In this document: positions 46,151 to 58,080 of the stretch, piece by piece
How positions within the stretch are numbered: the stretch's first letter is position 1
Layout: every line of letters starts with the position of its first letter
DNA from: Malus domestica
Lineage: Eukaryota; Streptophyta; Magnoliopsida; Rosales; Rosaceae
NCBI RefSeq assembly: GCF_042453785.1
Contig: NC_091668.1
Location: 10,436,001 to 10,500,000, forward strand
Length of the DNA: 64,000 bases
Direction of reading: 5' to 3'
Made by a program: the position numbers and the translations under genes
The notes under the pieces: generated by a model
The model's input: only the letters and a program-made list of their open reading frames with translations
Told to the model about the DNA's origin: nothing
The model's database searches: none

Positions 46151-48416
46151 TCATGGGGAAATTGTATTGGAACTTTGGCTTGATCTATTGTCTTCAAGAG
46201 TTATGTTGATGATGTTTTCGGTAAGGTTTTCCACGTCAGAACTCTCTTCCGCATAAACTAAGTATAGAAAAACCAAACATTAAAAACCATTCAAATTATG
46301 AGAAGTTTACCAAAATAATTATGAAAAGAAATAAAACAATAGTATTATACCATATAAAAATATATTACCTCCTTTTCCAAATAGCCAATCTCGTGTGCAC
46401 AACAAAGCTTGAACTGTTTCTGGTAACAATGAACTACGATACTGATCTAGTACTCTACCCCCAATACTAAATGCAGATTCTGATGCAACAGTTGAAATGG
46501 GAATTGTTAACACATCTCGTGCTAACTGAGAAAGTATCGGATAATGAAAACGCTCCTTTTGCCACCAAGAAAGGACATCTATGTCTACTTTTCTATCTAT
46601 TCTTTTATCCTCCAAATACTTTTGCAACTCATTTTTTTCAATCGAACTTGAACCATCGTAATTATTATCAAAATCCTACATCATAAAAAACAAAAACGAA
46701 AAACGTAATAAGAATCATGCATCATAGTACTACTACTACAAATATATAAAGTAAATAAAAACAAACTTATGTTACCTCAAAGAGAACATCTCCATATTTT
46801 GTTTGACGATTAGGCATTGAATTCACTGGAGTATTTGAATTATCAAGATGCGAAAGTTTTTCCAAGTACACACCAAAAAGAACATTCAATTTGTCATTAA
46901 CCTTTGTAAATTCGACCGAATTCACACCATGAAGCTTTGTGTAAGCCCAATCCACAAAATGCAATTTATAACGAGGGTCTAAGATGATTGCAATTGCCAA
47001 AATCAAGCTGTACTCTGACCAATACTTCTCAAACTTCATGTACATGCAAGTCCCCATCTTATTCATGAAACTTTCAGAGTCATTCATGGCTGTTTTAATT
47101 TGAAGTTGGATTACGAACACCTTAGGGAAGAACAAATTTGATGTGGGGTACTTTGTCCCAGAGAATAAGCATGTAACCTCATAAAAGTACCCCTAATACT
47201 TGGAAATCTTCACTATTTTATCCCACTCTTCAGAAGAAGGACAACTACTAAAATTGGAATCACTCAACCCTAAATGAATCAAAGCATATCGATAGAAAAT
47301 TGCACTATCTAGCATAATATAGGTTGAGTTCCATCTAGTAGGGACATCTTGTCTCAAACCTCTCCTACTATCCAATATTCCCACTTGTCTAACACATTCA
47401 TAAAACTTTAGTTTCCTAGCCTCAGAGCCCTTTATATACTTGATGCATTCACGAATCTTTATCACCGAAGAATCAATTTCTTTAAGTCCATCTTGGACTA
47501 TCAAATTCAAAACATGAGCACAACAACGCACATGAAAGAACTCACCATTCATCACAAGAAGACTTCTAAGATTCAATTGATTCTTCAAAATGCTAACAAA
47601 AGAAATATTTGAAGAAGCATTATCCAAAGTAATAGAAAATAACTTCTTCTCAATCCCCCACCCAGTCACCAATGCATTAATTTTCTCAGATATTGCAACA
47701 CCAGTATGCGGAGGAGGCATGTGACAAAAACTTAAAATTCTTTTATGCAATTTCCAATCTTTGTCTACAAAATGAGCAGTAAGAGCAAGATACCCATCAG
47801 TGCATTGTGAGGTCCATAAGTCTGATGTCAAACAAATTCTACCTTCAACTGAGCCTAACAAATTATGAAGCTTTTGTTTTTCATTTTTGAACATCCTCAA
47901 CACACAAGCTTTAATTGTATTTCTACACGGTAACTTGATATCAGGAGATATATATGCAAACAAAGCCCTAATTCCCTCATATTCTGAAAAACTAAACGGA
48001 AGATTATGCTTGATGATGGCCTCTACCAATAAGCTTCGGAATACCACAGGATCAAAGTTTTGGGGACATAATTCAGACATCGACAATAATCCACCAGTCG
48101 GTCCAGGGCATGTTTTCAAATGTCTATTCATATTACCCGTCCCATGATGACTATCATCTATTACCAATTTCTTACAATCTTTACATTGAGCACGACTTTT
48201 ACCATCTTCAAAAATAGTAGTCAATTTGTTGAAAGTTTTCCAAACAGGAGACCTGAGTGTTCGCTTACCTAATTTGATCACTCTAGCCTTTTTCTTTGCC
48301 GGACTTGTATTTGTATCTTCTGTATTCTCACTTTCATGATCAGGTTGTATTCCCATTGTAACTTCCACCGACCCTCCATCACTAAGGTTTGTAAAATCTT
48401 GGTCTACAACATCCAT
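46151..48416 (-). pseudogene. BED-type hAT transposase (RICESLEEPER/DAYSLEEPER-like), one nonsense codon
   Basis: It has three exons (48416-46776, 46675-46369, 46257-46151) with GT-AG junctions and phases that join to 684 codons. A BED zinc finger lies at about residues 58-105 (CKDCKK and the H-L-K-T-C end). The hAT catalytic core shows LTSDLWTSQCTDGYLALTAH, then DNASSN, and CCAHVLNLIVQDGL. Next come DVPTRWNSTYIML, the DUF4413-like FEKYWSEYSLILAIAIILDP and the C-terminal dimerisation motif SWWQKERFHYPILSQLARDVL...ASESAFSIGGR. An in-frame TAG at 47193-47195 follows ISKY, where relatives have a leucine-like residue; the frame continues at once with GYFYEVTCLFSGTKYPTSN. That is the only lesion I see, so the gene died recently. 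The ATG at 48416 is the first after a likely 5' acceptor. Confidence 0.9.
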
Positions 48417-48499
48417 TGCTTTAAGAAAGAAAAACAAAACTAAGATTATCAATTCTAGATAAACATAACTGCAAATTACCAAACAATACTAAGCAATTT

Positions 48500-49300
48500 G
48501 CATGAAAATTACAATCACTAACCAACCCCTACTTAACCAACCAATAAGATAACAAATTCATCTTCAAAAAAGGGATCCCAGAACAAACACATAAAAATCA
48601 ACAAACGCATACAAACACAGATCAAGGCAACAAGAAATATAAAAAAGAAACATCAGCATCTACTTCAAACTTTTGGTATATTATATATACCATCAGCATC
48701 TAAAACAGCACCAAGTTTATGGCACCCTAGGGCTTTATTTATATTTTTTATATTCACCACACTATTTGTTCAATTCAATATTAATCTTTATGACAATGAC
48801 ATTGACTACAACATGTATAATATTAATATCCCCTAACATACTGTTTGGACCCAAATTTATATCATCGGCCCATGTAATCAAGGCCGTTGAGTAAACGTAG
48901 TTCTCAACCGTCGGATGGAAAAGTGGAGATAATTTTTATTGTTAAAGGATAATATTATGATTTTTATCATAATATTTATCGTTTAAAAAATTATCTTGAT
49001 TTTTTCTTGTACAAGATGAGGTGCAAATTATATCTTCAAATTGAGCAGTACAGTTCTATTTAATTTGGGGTTCTTGGGATTTAAACGTGAGGTAGATTAG
49101 AGCATCGGAGTATTTTATTGTTATTATCCATTTAAAAGTGGGTGATAAATGGTGGATAAATGTTGTTGAGCACGTAGCTTGGAATCGATCAAGATGGTTT
49201 GTTGAGATGCATGCATGATGCATGGATGGGATGAAATTATGAGATAAAATGAATTTAATATTCATTTAAAGGAAGCCTAGGAACGTAGGTCTTTTTGGTG
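48500..49300. other. Interior of the hAT element, non-coding
   Basis: This is upstream (5') of the transposase gene. Nothing further is recognised apart from AT-rich inverted words near 48945-48990. Confidence 0.4.
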
Positions 49301-50139
49301 ATGTGATGATAAGGTAGGCTAGGTTTTTAATGCTTATTTCTTGGGTTGGTTCCGTGAAGATGGATGGAGGAAAGCAAGTGGTGAAGCCACGTCACCAAAG
49401 ATCAAATCCTTTAAAGATCAAGTCACGTCAGATATGGGAATTTGAAATAAGAGTCTGATCCACGTCAAGAAATTCTCACGCAATACTCGGCAGCACATCC
49501 CTATAAATACAGAGGCAGTAGCAACGAAGAGGAGACCCCTGCAAATCAACACAAAAATTGCCCTGCGCAAACTCTCACAACTTGAGATCTTTTTCTTTTC
49601 CTTTTTCGCTGACACATCTTCCGTTGGCATCAACAGCACTGTGGAAGCAACCGGTGATATCTTAAGTCGGCATAGATAGCTCTGTCACCGTAGAGTCGGT
49701 CGGTCTCGCAGTATCTTCCGTTGGCATCAACAGCACTGCGGCGAGAACGGTCGATTGCCTATCCAAGTCTCGGTCGAGAAGGGTTTTCGAATCCTTGTTG
49801 GTCGAGGTCATCTCATTAGCCTTCTCGGCGAGGTGAGGTGTTACAGTTATTACATTCGGCACATTGTAAGCCGAATTCGGTTCGTGAACTTTGTAAGAAA
49901 TAGCAGCCTTGTCTTCAGGCTCGAGAACCCAAGAGGCCGAGACGCGTTCCTTTCTCGGCCGCAATCGCAAGACGCAGAAGTCAGTAGCGCGACCCAACGC
50001 AGCATCATCAAATTTACTCCTCGGCCGAGCCTCGGTCGACGAGTTGGCACGCCCCGCAATCACCGAAGGACGTAGTTAGCTTAGAATATATTCGGCCTGC
50101 GCGCCACGTAGGCTTGTAATTTCTAGGGTCAACACATAC
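49300..50139 (+). mobile_element. Gypsy-type LTR remnant inside the hAT element
   Basis: It is a GC-richer island with TATA box CCTATAAATACAGAGG at 49499-49514, then CTTCCGTTGGCATCAACAGC twice (49618 and 49706). Many TCGGCCGAG/CTCGGCG words follow, and the end is GGCCTGCGCGCCACGTAGG...TCTAGGGTCAACA. This looks like a solo LTR of a Ty3/Gypsy family known from rosids. The 5' border and target duplication were not resolved. Confidence 0.5.
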
Positions 50140-50384
50140 AAAATACAATATTGGGCAGATGAGAAGTTCAGAGAAAGAACTTACACGGAAGAGGATGAAG
50201 TTCAGAGAGAGAACCAGGGGAGGGCCGAGAGAAGCAGGGGTCTGTCTGCGGCAGTGAAGAGAAAAGCAGAAGAGGATAGTCTCCAAAGTCCAACCTAAAT
50301 ACCTAATGCATAATGGACAGCTGAGATTAAATCTCAGCCAATCTAATGGCCACCAATTTTTTAAATTTAATTTAATATATAGAT

Positions 50385-52070
50385 TCACTAACGCTTAATA
50401 AGATTTTGTGGTATCCACTTGTGTAAATATTTTAAATTGACGATCGAATTCATCCATTGTATTCGTATAGGGTCAACAAGTGTGGTTGTAAAAAATCATC
50501 AAAATCGAAGTTAAAATAACCGTTAAATCGTGATTTTTTGTTTTATAACCGTCGAAAAGTTTTGTCACATTACTTGATCTCTGAATGTTTTTTTTTTGTG
50601 ATTTTTGGCGTATGCGATCTCGAAGCATATACAAACAAGTTTGACGGTTTGATCATTGAAATTAGTTTCATAGAATTTGTATCTCATCAAAACGATAGAT
50701 TCATTAACACTTAGAGTTTATTTATACCTTCATTAAGTATAAAATAAGATTTTGTGGTATCCACTTGTGTAAATATTTTAAATTGACGATCGAATTCATC
50801 CATTGTATTCGTATAGGGTCAACAAGTGTGGTTGTAAAAAATCATCAAAATCGAAGTTAAAATAACCGTTAAATTGTGATTTTTTGTTTTATAACCGTCG
50901 AAAAGTTTTGTCACATTACTTGATCTCTGAATGTTTTTTTTTTGTGATTTTTGGCGTATGCGATCTCGAAGCATATACAAACAAGTTTGACGGTTTGATC
51001 ATTGAAATTAGTTTCATAGAATTTGTATCTCATCAAAACGATAGATTCATTAACACTTAGAGTTTATTTATACCTTCATTAAGTATAAAATAAGATTTTG
51101 TGGTATCCACTTGTGTAAATATTTTAAATTGACGATCGAATTCATTCATTGTATTCGTATAGGGTCAACAAGTGTAGTTGTAAAAAATCATCAAAATCGA
51201 AGTTAAAATAACCGTTAAATCGTGATTTTTTGTTTTATAACCGTCGAAAAGTTTTGTCTCATTACTTGATCTCTGAATGTTTTTTTTTTGTGATTTTTGG
51301 CGTATGCGATCTCGAAACATATACAAACAAGTTTGACGGTTTGATCATTGAAATTAGTTTCATAGAATTTGTATCTCATCAAAACGATAGATTCATTAAC
51401 ACTTAGAGTTTATTTATACCTTCATTAAGTATAAAATAAGATTTTGTGGTATCCACTTGTGTAAATATTTTAAATTAACGATCGAATTCATTCATTGTAT
51501 TCGTATAGGGTCAACAAGTGTAGTTGTAAAAAATTATCAAAATCGAAGTTAAAATAACCGTTAAATTGTGATTTTTTGTTTTATAACCGTCGAAAAGTTT
51601 TGTCTTGTTACTTGATCTCTGAATGTTTGTTTTTTGTGATTTTTGGCGTATGCGATCTCGAAGCATATACAAACAAGATTGACGGTTGGATCATTGAAAT
51701 TAGTTTCATAGAGTTCGTATCCCATCAAAACGATAGATTCACTAACACTTAGAGTTTATTTATACTTTTCATTAAGTATAACATAAGATTTTGTGGTATC
51801 CACTTGTGTAAATATTTTAAATTGACGATCGAATTCATTCATTGTATTCGTATAGGGTCAACAAGTGTAGTTGTAAAAAATCATCAAAATCGAAGTTAAA
51901 ATAACCGTTAAATCGTGATTTTTTGTTTTATAACCGTCGAAAAGTTTTGTCTCATTACTTGATCTGTGAATGTTTGTTTTTTGTGATTTTTGGCATATGC
52001 GATCTCGAAGCATATACAAACAAGTTTGACGGTTTGATCGTTGAAGTTAGTTTCGTGTATCCCATCAAGT
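50385..52070 (+). repeat. 346-bp tandem array, about 5 copies
   Basis: The landmark AGATTTTGTGGTATCCACTT occurs at 50401, 50747, 51093, 51439 and 51786, giving a period of 346-347 bp. Copies differ at only a few sites. The unit contains AACCGTTAAATCGTGATTTT and GTATGCGATCTCGAAGCATA. The last copy degenerates into a (TA)n tract at 52087. Confidence 0.95.
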
Positions 52071-52081
52071 TCAATGGTGTG

Positions 52082-52122
<41 letters not shown>

Positions 52123-52957
52123 CTTATATATATATATATATTTATTTATTATGTAAATTTAAATCTATTTATTTTGTAAGTATAATTATTATAGTTTTTT
52201 TAGGGGTATAAAATTTAATTTAAAATTTAATATATATATATATATATATATAATTATTATAGTTTTAAACTTTTTAGGGGTATAAAATTGTTAAATTAAT
52301 ATATATAATTATTATAGTATTTTTTAGGGTTATAAAATTATTAAATTAATATTCTGCTTATCGTGTATCGTGTTACCCACGTGTATACCCGAACCAACCC
52401 GTTATCTTAACAGGTGCTTATCGGGTTACCCGATAATACCCGATTCGTTATCGTGTCGACTCAAACACCTGTTAATTTCCGGTCGTGTCGTGTCGGGTTA
52501 TCGGGTCGTGTCAGGAATTGCCAGGCCTATGTAGGTATAATATGACGGTCATTGGCGACCGGTGGACGGCGGCGCTGTCTCGTGAGAAGAGGGGGAGAGA
52601 GGATACGGGAGGGAGGAGAGACTGAATGGGGAAGGGAGGAGAGACAGAATGATGGGGGAAGAGAGGAGAGAGAATGTAGGAGAGGAGTTTGTCGTTTGTT
52701 AAAGGGGAGAGAACATTAATAGCCTTTTATTTTCAGTTTATTTTTTTAATTTTTTTTTTAAATTTAAAATTTTAATTGTATTTTGCACGAAAGGGTTAGC
52801 TTAGCACCGATCAACGGTGGCTCTCAACTTAAAAGCCACCAACCTCAGCTTAAAAGACACCAAAAATAAACAACAGCGGTATTCTTTTTTACATCGACAC
52901 GGATAGCAAATGGTGTCTTTACAATGGTGTCCTATAGCCCTTTTTCTAGTAGTGTGG

Positions 52958-53960
52958 CCCTGTGAAGTACTTGTTTCAGGTCTTCAATGCCACTGTTTGT
53001 TACAGATGGTAGTATTAAAAGTGGAACCTCTGTTGATTACTTGAAGTTCTTGTTACGAATTGAATTTCTTGTTTCAATTCTTCAATGCCAATGCTTGTTG
53101 CTTCCTATGTTGATTACTTGAATTTCTTGTTCCTTTCGTTACGTATGATTTGCTGTGTATCCATGTTCCTTGTACAAGACCATGAAAATGTCCGACAATC
53201 TCTTGAGTCCCATGGATGAAGAAACAACTCTCACATTGCCAGCCTTTCATATTCTCTGTTGGAGTTCATGAAAAGTTGGCAGCCAACAGTAACAGCCTTG
53301 TTTAACTAACTCTATGAGATTATGATACAGTAGTACATTAATTTGTCATAGCATCCCCCTCCATCCCAAGCATGAGATTGGCAAAACATTAGAGGAGAAA
53401 AACTAATCAAGCATTGGACTTGGCATAATCAGAGCAGCAGCAGCAGCAGCAGCAGTAGTAGATTTGCCATACAAGAATCAATCAATGTTAGAGAGAAATG
53501 ATGCCAATGCCAGTCATTGTGAAACTACCTCCAAGATTAATGCTTCTGAGGGCAAACTCGGCGCCTTCGCCTTTGCCAGTCATTCGCATATGGATGCCCC
53601 GTCAAGCATGCATTCCTATGGCTTTAATTCACAACACTTTCAGTTGGATGCATGATTTCCAGGAGGCCAATGAAGAACTAGTGGAGTGAGTAAAACTAAA
53701 CAATCATGATGGATGCCTCCTAATGAACACCTATAATTCTTCATTGAAATATGCAGCATTCATGGGCGATATGCAATCATCATGTTTGACGTTACCGCTA
53801 GGTCGACATACAAGAATGTCCCTACATGGCACCGTGATCTCTGCAGGTGAAATTAACGGGCAAGGCGTGCTGAAAATTACGGGCCAAGTCTCTAATTAGA
53901 CGTTAAAATTGACGAATAAGTTAAATTGATGCAATTTAAAAGTCTGGTGGTATAATATGC
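52958..53960 (+). other. Continuation of the inverted-duplication IV locus, no intact gene
   Basis: The first part repeats the flank of arm IV (CTTGTTTCAGGTCTTCAATGCC and variants, about three times between 52970 and 53110). A (CAG)n tract lies at 53432-53455. Open frames at 53464-53689 have no recognised motif. Confidence 0.4.
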
Positions 53961-54007
53961 AAAAATTGAAACTTGTGGATCGTTTTACAAATCACCCCGA
54001 AACCTTG

Positions 54008-56545
54008 TGCTATAAAATGCATTCAACCCAGAAAACAAAAATTGTAAGTCAGAAATTGCCGAACCCCAATATCGTTCGCTAAAGTTCTCTCTCCCTCTCC
54101 CACAGCCTCCAGTTACGACGCTGGAGCAAGATCCATGGAGTGGCGATCGATGCGAACGTCCAGATGCAGAACCCTAATGGTATCATTTGTGATTATCTAG
54201 AATTTTTCCATTTTTTATAGTTGTTAATTTACGCTCTAACACCCTAATGCAGAACCCTAACTCGATTTCTATCGCTCTCCTGTCTATCTCCTCTATTCTC
54301 TCTCAGACGAAGCCATGTTCGACGAAGCAACCATGGTCGATGATGGTATGCTTTTGATTCTTCATTTGGCTAATTTTCAATTCAGTGTTATAATCTTTGG
54401 TTAGATATGTTATTGTGTTATAGAAACCACTGGGGGTATACGACGATATGTGTGAGAAAATCAGTTTCAGATCAAGGTTTGGTTTTGTTGGGGTTATGCT
54501 AAAATAATTAGCTAATCTGTTTTTAAAGAGTCTCTTGGAGATGCTTTATATTTGAAAAGAGTTATTTAAATTTCCAAAACCCAGTGTTGGCTATCTCTCG
54601 CCTATAGCTATAAGAATCACAATTACGCTCTGCCTCTCACCACCCCACCTCTTATATATCGCTCTCTCTCTCTCTCTCACAGATGAAGTAATGGGCAAAT
54701 CTAAAGCTACCCTCAAACCAAAACCAAGTTGGTTCGATGATGATGATGACTACATTGGCCAGAATTGTGGTGGTATGCTTTTGATTTTTGTTTTAGTATT
54801 AAATCCTCATTTTCTCCCTAATGAAGAATATGAATGCATCTATGTACGGGTGGGTTCAAAAAACCAAAAACCGAAAAAAATCAAAAACCAAACCGAACCG
54901 AACGAAAAAACCGAACCGAATTGAAAAAACCGAACCAAACCGAATTAATTAAATTAATTTTTTTATTTAATTATTTGTTTTGGGTATTATTTTCTAAACC
55001 CAATTTTTAAGTTAAAATGTGCTAAACCCAATGTGTTGCCAAACTTTAAGCTCAAAATATTAAAAAAAAAAAGCCTGTAAAAACTCTAAACCCTAACCTA
55101 TTATTTATCCCCCATATAAGGTTTCGGAACCAAACCTCCTCCTAAAGTACCTACATCCATCTCCATAGCACTGTCTACTTTTGCCTCAGCTTTCTTTTCC
55201 AAATTTACTCTCATATAACATGTAACAAAATCCATAAACATTTATTTCGGGTAGATTACTTGGGTAATTTGTGATGGAAAAGAATCCAATACATACTAAA
55301 TAAATCCACCCACGCATTACTTTTTTACTAATCAAGTTGTCAACATCCAGTTACAAGCAAACAACCTTGATCTTTGAACAACATCATACAATTTAACTTT
55401 TCTAAGTCATTTGTACGATTTTTGTGTTGTGAGGTTGTTAGTTTGGACTTTGGAAGACTTGATTGATGATTTTAGTTCAACTTTAAATGTTTATTTTCAT
55501 TGTCTTTGATTCTAGTTATAATGCTTATGTTATGATTGTGTTGGATATGTTAAAATTTAAAATTTCAAGGTTAACCGAACTAAAATTTCGGTTTGGTTTC
55601 GGTTTTGGCAAAAAACCGAACCGAACCGAACTGAAATTTCGGTTTGGTTTCGGTTTTGGCAAAAAACCGAATCGATTTAAACCGAACCCACCCTTACATC
55701 TATGATCCTGAATAGTCCTTTGTTTAGTGTCTTTGTAGTGTAGTCGCACTACTTTTCTAGTGCTTGAGTAGTTAATGTGTAGTCTTGTTCTAGTGTATTT
55801 CTAGTGTATTTCTAGTGTATTCACACTATTTTTGTGTGCTTCAGTAGTTAATAGTTGGTTAATTGAGTAGAATTCGCTGCGAAAGTGTCTGTCATTCTTG
55901 TAATTTTCTCTTAGCTTTTGGTTATGCCTGCACTTCTTTAGTTTTGCTTTCAAGTTAGGTGGCATGGCTTTGCAATCTCCTAACGTGTTTCTAGGGGATG
56001 TACTTGTAGCAAAAGCGTTTATGAGCCCAAGTGCTCATTAGAAAAGTTAGCAAAAACGTGTATGAGCCCAAGTGCTCATTATAAAAGTTGTCCCCATAAG
56101 GATATGATGTTTTACAACTCAATTTAGTTTAGACATGCATTCATGTTTTTGTAGCAAAAAGTGTTACTAATTGTTATTAATATTCTTATTTTGTATTCTA
56201 AAAATGAAACTTTAAACAAGTAGATGAAGAGGAAGGTATACAAGAGGCGATTGGAGACGCAATGGCTCGACTCCAACTGCGAAAAAAGCGTAACTACTGT
56301 GAAGTTTGTTGTGAGGAAGTTGAGGACCACAAAGTCACAATTGCCCATACTTTGTTTTGGTCCCAAAGGGCGCTCATGTTGGGGAACACTGTGATATAGT
56401 TTGCACAGAATGTGGTGAGCAAGTTTCTGAGCACGAAGGTGAGCTTAATGTAGACTATGAAGGACGTGCTATTTTGAAGTACTGTGATTGGTGTGAGGAT
56501 TACTGTAGCCACTAGACTGAAGAATGCGAGTCCATGCCAAAATAG
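54008..56545 (+). pseudogene. Zinc-knuckle-like gene, copy 2
   Basis: This is homologous to 39680-41857. The TATA-like GCTATAAAA is at 54008. The part of exon 1 with the start codon is deleted; the remainder is about 54106-54179. Exon 2 is 54307-54345, exon 3 54683-54772 and exon 4 56224-56545 with a good TAG acceptor. Exon 4 encodes DEEEGIQEAIGDAMARLQLR, then a Cys/His-rich region (CEVCCEEVEDHK, SHNCPYFVLVPKG, GEHCDIVCTECGEQVSEHE, YCDWCEDYCSH, TEECESMPK). A one-base deletion near 56331 (ACAAAGTCAC, versus ACAAGAGTCAC in copy 1) shifts the frame. TAG replaces a sense codon at 56512. The spacing of Cys and His suggests zinc binding; no named family is claimed. Intron 3 carries a hAT MITE. Confidence 0.6.
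54845..55696. mobile_element. Non-autonomous hAT element in copy 2 intron 3
   Basis: The inverted ends TACGGGTGGGTTCAAA and (inverse) TAAGGGTGGGTTCGG are flanked by a perfect 8-bp duplication CATCTATG (54837-54844 and 55697-55704). Subterminal repeats of AACCGAACCGAA and its inverse TTCGGTTTGGTTTCGG cluster at both ends. Copy 1 of the gene has the empty site (GAATGCATCTATTATCC near 40870). Confidence 0.92.
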
Positions 56546-56549
56546 TGAA

Positions 56550-57060
56550 TTGGTCCAGACCTTTTCTTGGTGAGTAACTAGTGGTAAGTTTGTTGGGACT
56601 GAGGTGCTGCTGGATGAAGATGATTGGTTCTCATAGTAGGAGGAAGATCGAGTCCCTGTAGTTGTTATGTTTACAAGTCTTGTAAGCGCATCATTTTGGG
56701 TGTAATGAATCTAATGATACGGTGTTATTTGCAGTAGATGGTTCTGTATATATAAAGAAGGGAACCTTACCTTTTTTTAACTTGTTTCATTGCCCTTATC
56801 ATTGCTTATGAATTTTTGTGCTAGTAAATTAAATGGTTGGTATGATGACATTATGATGCTCTCAAACTCAATTACTAATTAACTGATCATGACGCTTTAG
56901 TTTTTGTGGCATTTCTTGGCAATTCATGGGTAAATCGGATGTGTCATGTAAGTTTTGCCTGTTTCATTGGAGCGACGAACTTTTTTTATGAGACAATTGA
57001 GTAGGCAACATTTTACGTTAGCATTTATAGTACGATTTTGCCCACTTTAATTTTCATAAT
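56550..57060. other. Downstream of copy 2, nothing identified
   Basis: This is the probable former 3'UTR and flank of copy 2. No gene is seen. Confidence 0.35.
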
Positions 57061-57074
57061 ACCATTAAAGGTGC

Positions 57075-57275
57075 TTTGAGCCATTGCAAAATATTGGTTC
57101 TCCTATACCCGACGACTAAAGCATTGCTTGTCGAAAACAGATTGTCGAACAAATGCCCTTGCACAAACCAAGGCGTGGACTGTTTTGTCCCAACAAATGT
57201 TTGCATTCCGTTGGGTAAAGGTTATTTGCCCAACGAAATACTGTTTGTCGAACAAATGGTCATTGCTGGTAGTGC
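57075..57275. mobile_element. Possible CACTA-type end
   Basis: Repeated TTGTCGAACAAATG and CGTTGGGTAAAGG / GCCCAACGAAATA words lead to TTGCTGGTAGTG at about 57264-57275, whose inverse is CACTACCAGCAA. Such words and this terminus fit one end of a CACTA element. The other end was not found. Confidence 0.4.
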
Positions 57276-58080
57276 AAGAGAACATGAAACATGTCTCTTT
57301 TCTCTCATCCACTACTTCCATAGGTGTCGAACATTAGAGGGTTCCTAAGTTGGAACCTTGGAGAACACATGCAAGGAAGATCAAGGGGAAGAAACTTGGA
57401 GCATGGAGCTTGTAGGACGGAGCTTGGAGAAGTACCAACAAGGGCTTAAAGCATGCTACAAAGGTAAGCGTCGAAACAAAATATAGTTAGAAACTTAATT
57501 TTTTTTTCACTCGAGTAGTATACAGTATTCAAAAGCTTATAAAATATATGAAATTCTGAATTACGTTTCATAATTTCAGATATGCCTAAAAGTTCAAATT
57601 TGAAAATTGTGATCCAATCCAATTTTGAAATCACAACACGCATGCCTCAAAGTTCTTTTGAATCTTGAAAAAAAAAAGTGAGAAATTTAGGTTGGAATTT
57701 GGATGTTTATATATGTGTTGTAAATCGATGATAAAACCTCATGAACAAAATGAAATGAGGTGCGTTCGGCCTTGGTTGACTAAACTCCTCCCTTTGCATG
57801 CATTTCTTATGGTCCGAATGTTAATGTAGTTGTTCAGTGAATGACTCCTGAATGTATCTTATGTTGTTTGTTTGGTGGACGACGCAAACAGGTGTTTAGA
57901 ATATTTAGACATGGTTCCCCGAGCACGTCGTGATAAGCTTCTTATGTGAAATTGTAATGGAAAAAACTCAATTTTTTCTCGTACCTCGCTTCAAGACTGC
58001 CAAACAACCATTTGTGACCAAAATCTTTTTTTTTTTAATCACCAATGTATCATGAAGCATGTGAACTGAAAGGATTGAAT
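57276..58080. other. Intergenic, nothing identified
   Basis: Only short frames, no motif. Confidence 0.3.

Larger units (their letters stand above)
45678..52529 (-). mobile_element. Complete hAT transposon with transposase gene, nested in the CACTA
   Basis: The inverted ends TAGGCCTGGCAA and TTGCCAGGCCTA are flanked by a perfect 8-bp duplication TGTAGGTA (45670-45677 and 52530-52537). Both subterminal regions have many copies of ACGGGTCGTGTC / GACCCGTTA, including a strong hairpin at 45792-45830. It contains the transposase gene (46151-48416), a Gypsy-type LTR remnant and a 346-bp tandem array. Confidence 0.93.
43410..52954. mobile_element. CACTA transposon (non-autonomous, about 2.7 kb before nested insertions)
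   Basis: The left end GACTACTAGAATTTTGGC and right end GCCCTTTTTCTAGTAGTG (inverse CACTACTAGAAAAAGGGC) have the CACTA terminus; the first C of the left end is mutated to G. The 3-bp duplication TGG (43407-43409 and 52955-52957) matches. Both ends carry GACACCA-type subterminal words. No CACTA transposase is recognisable. The flanks join as GGGGTTATGG|CCCTGTGAAG, which is found uninterrupted (inverse) at about 42487-42505. It carries a SINE and a hAT element. Confidence 0.88.

Noticed and set aside
48417..48482. Hydrophobic N-terminus of the transposase frame (LELIILVLFFFL)
   Set aside because: This part precedes the likely first ATG at 48416 and looks like a translated pyrimidine-rich intron end, not a signal peptide.
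49662..50075. Arg-rich open frames on both strands
   Set aside because: They fall in the GC-rich Gypsy-type LTR remnant and overlap each other on opposite strands. No domain is recognisable.
52081..52156. Ile/Tyr-rich frame end at 52081-52156
   Set aside because: It is a translated (TA)n microsatellite.
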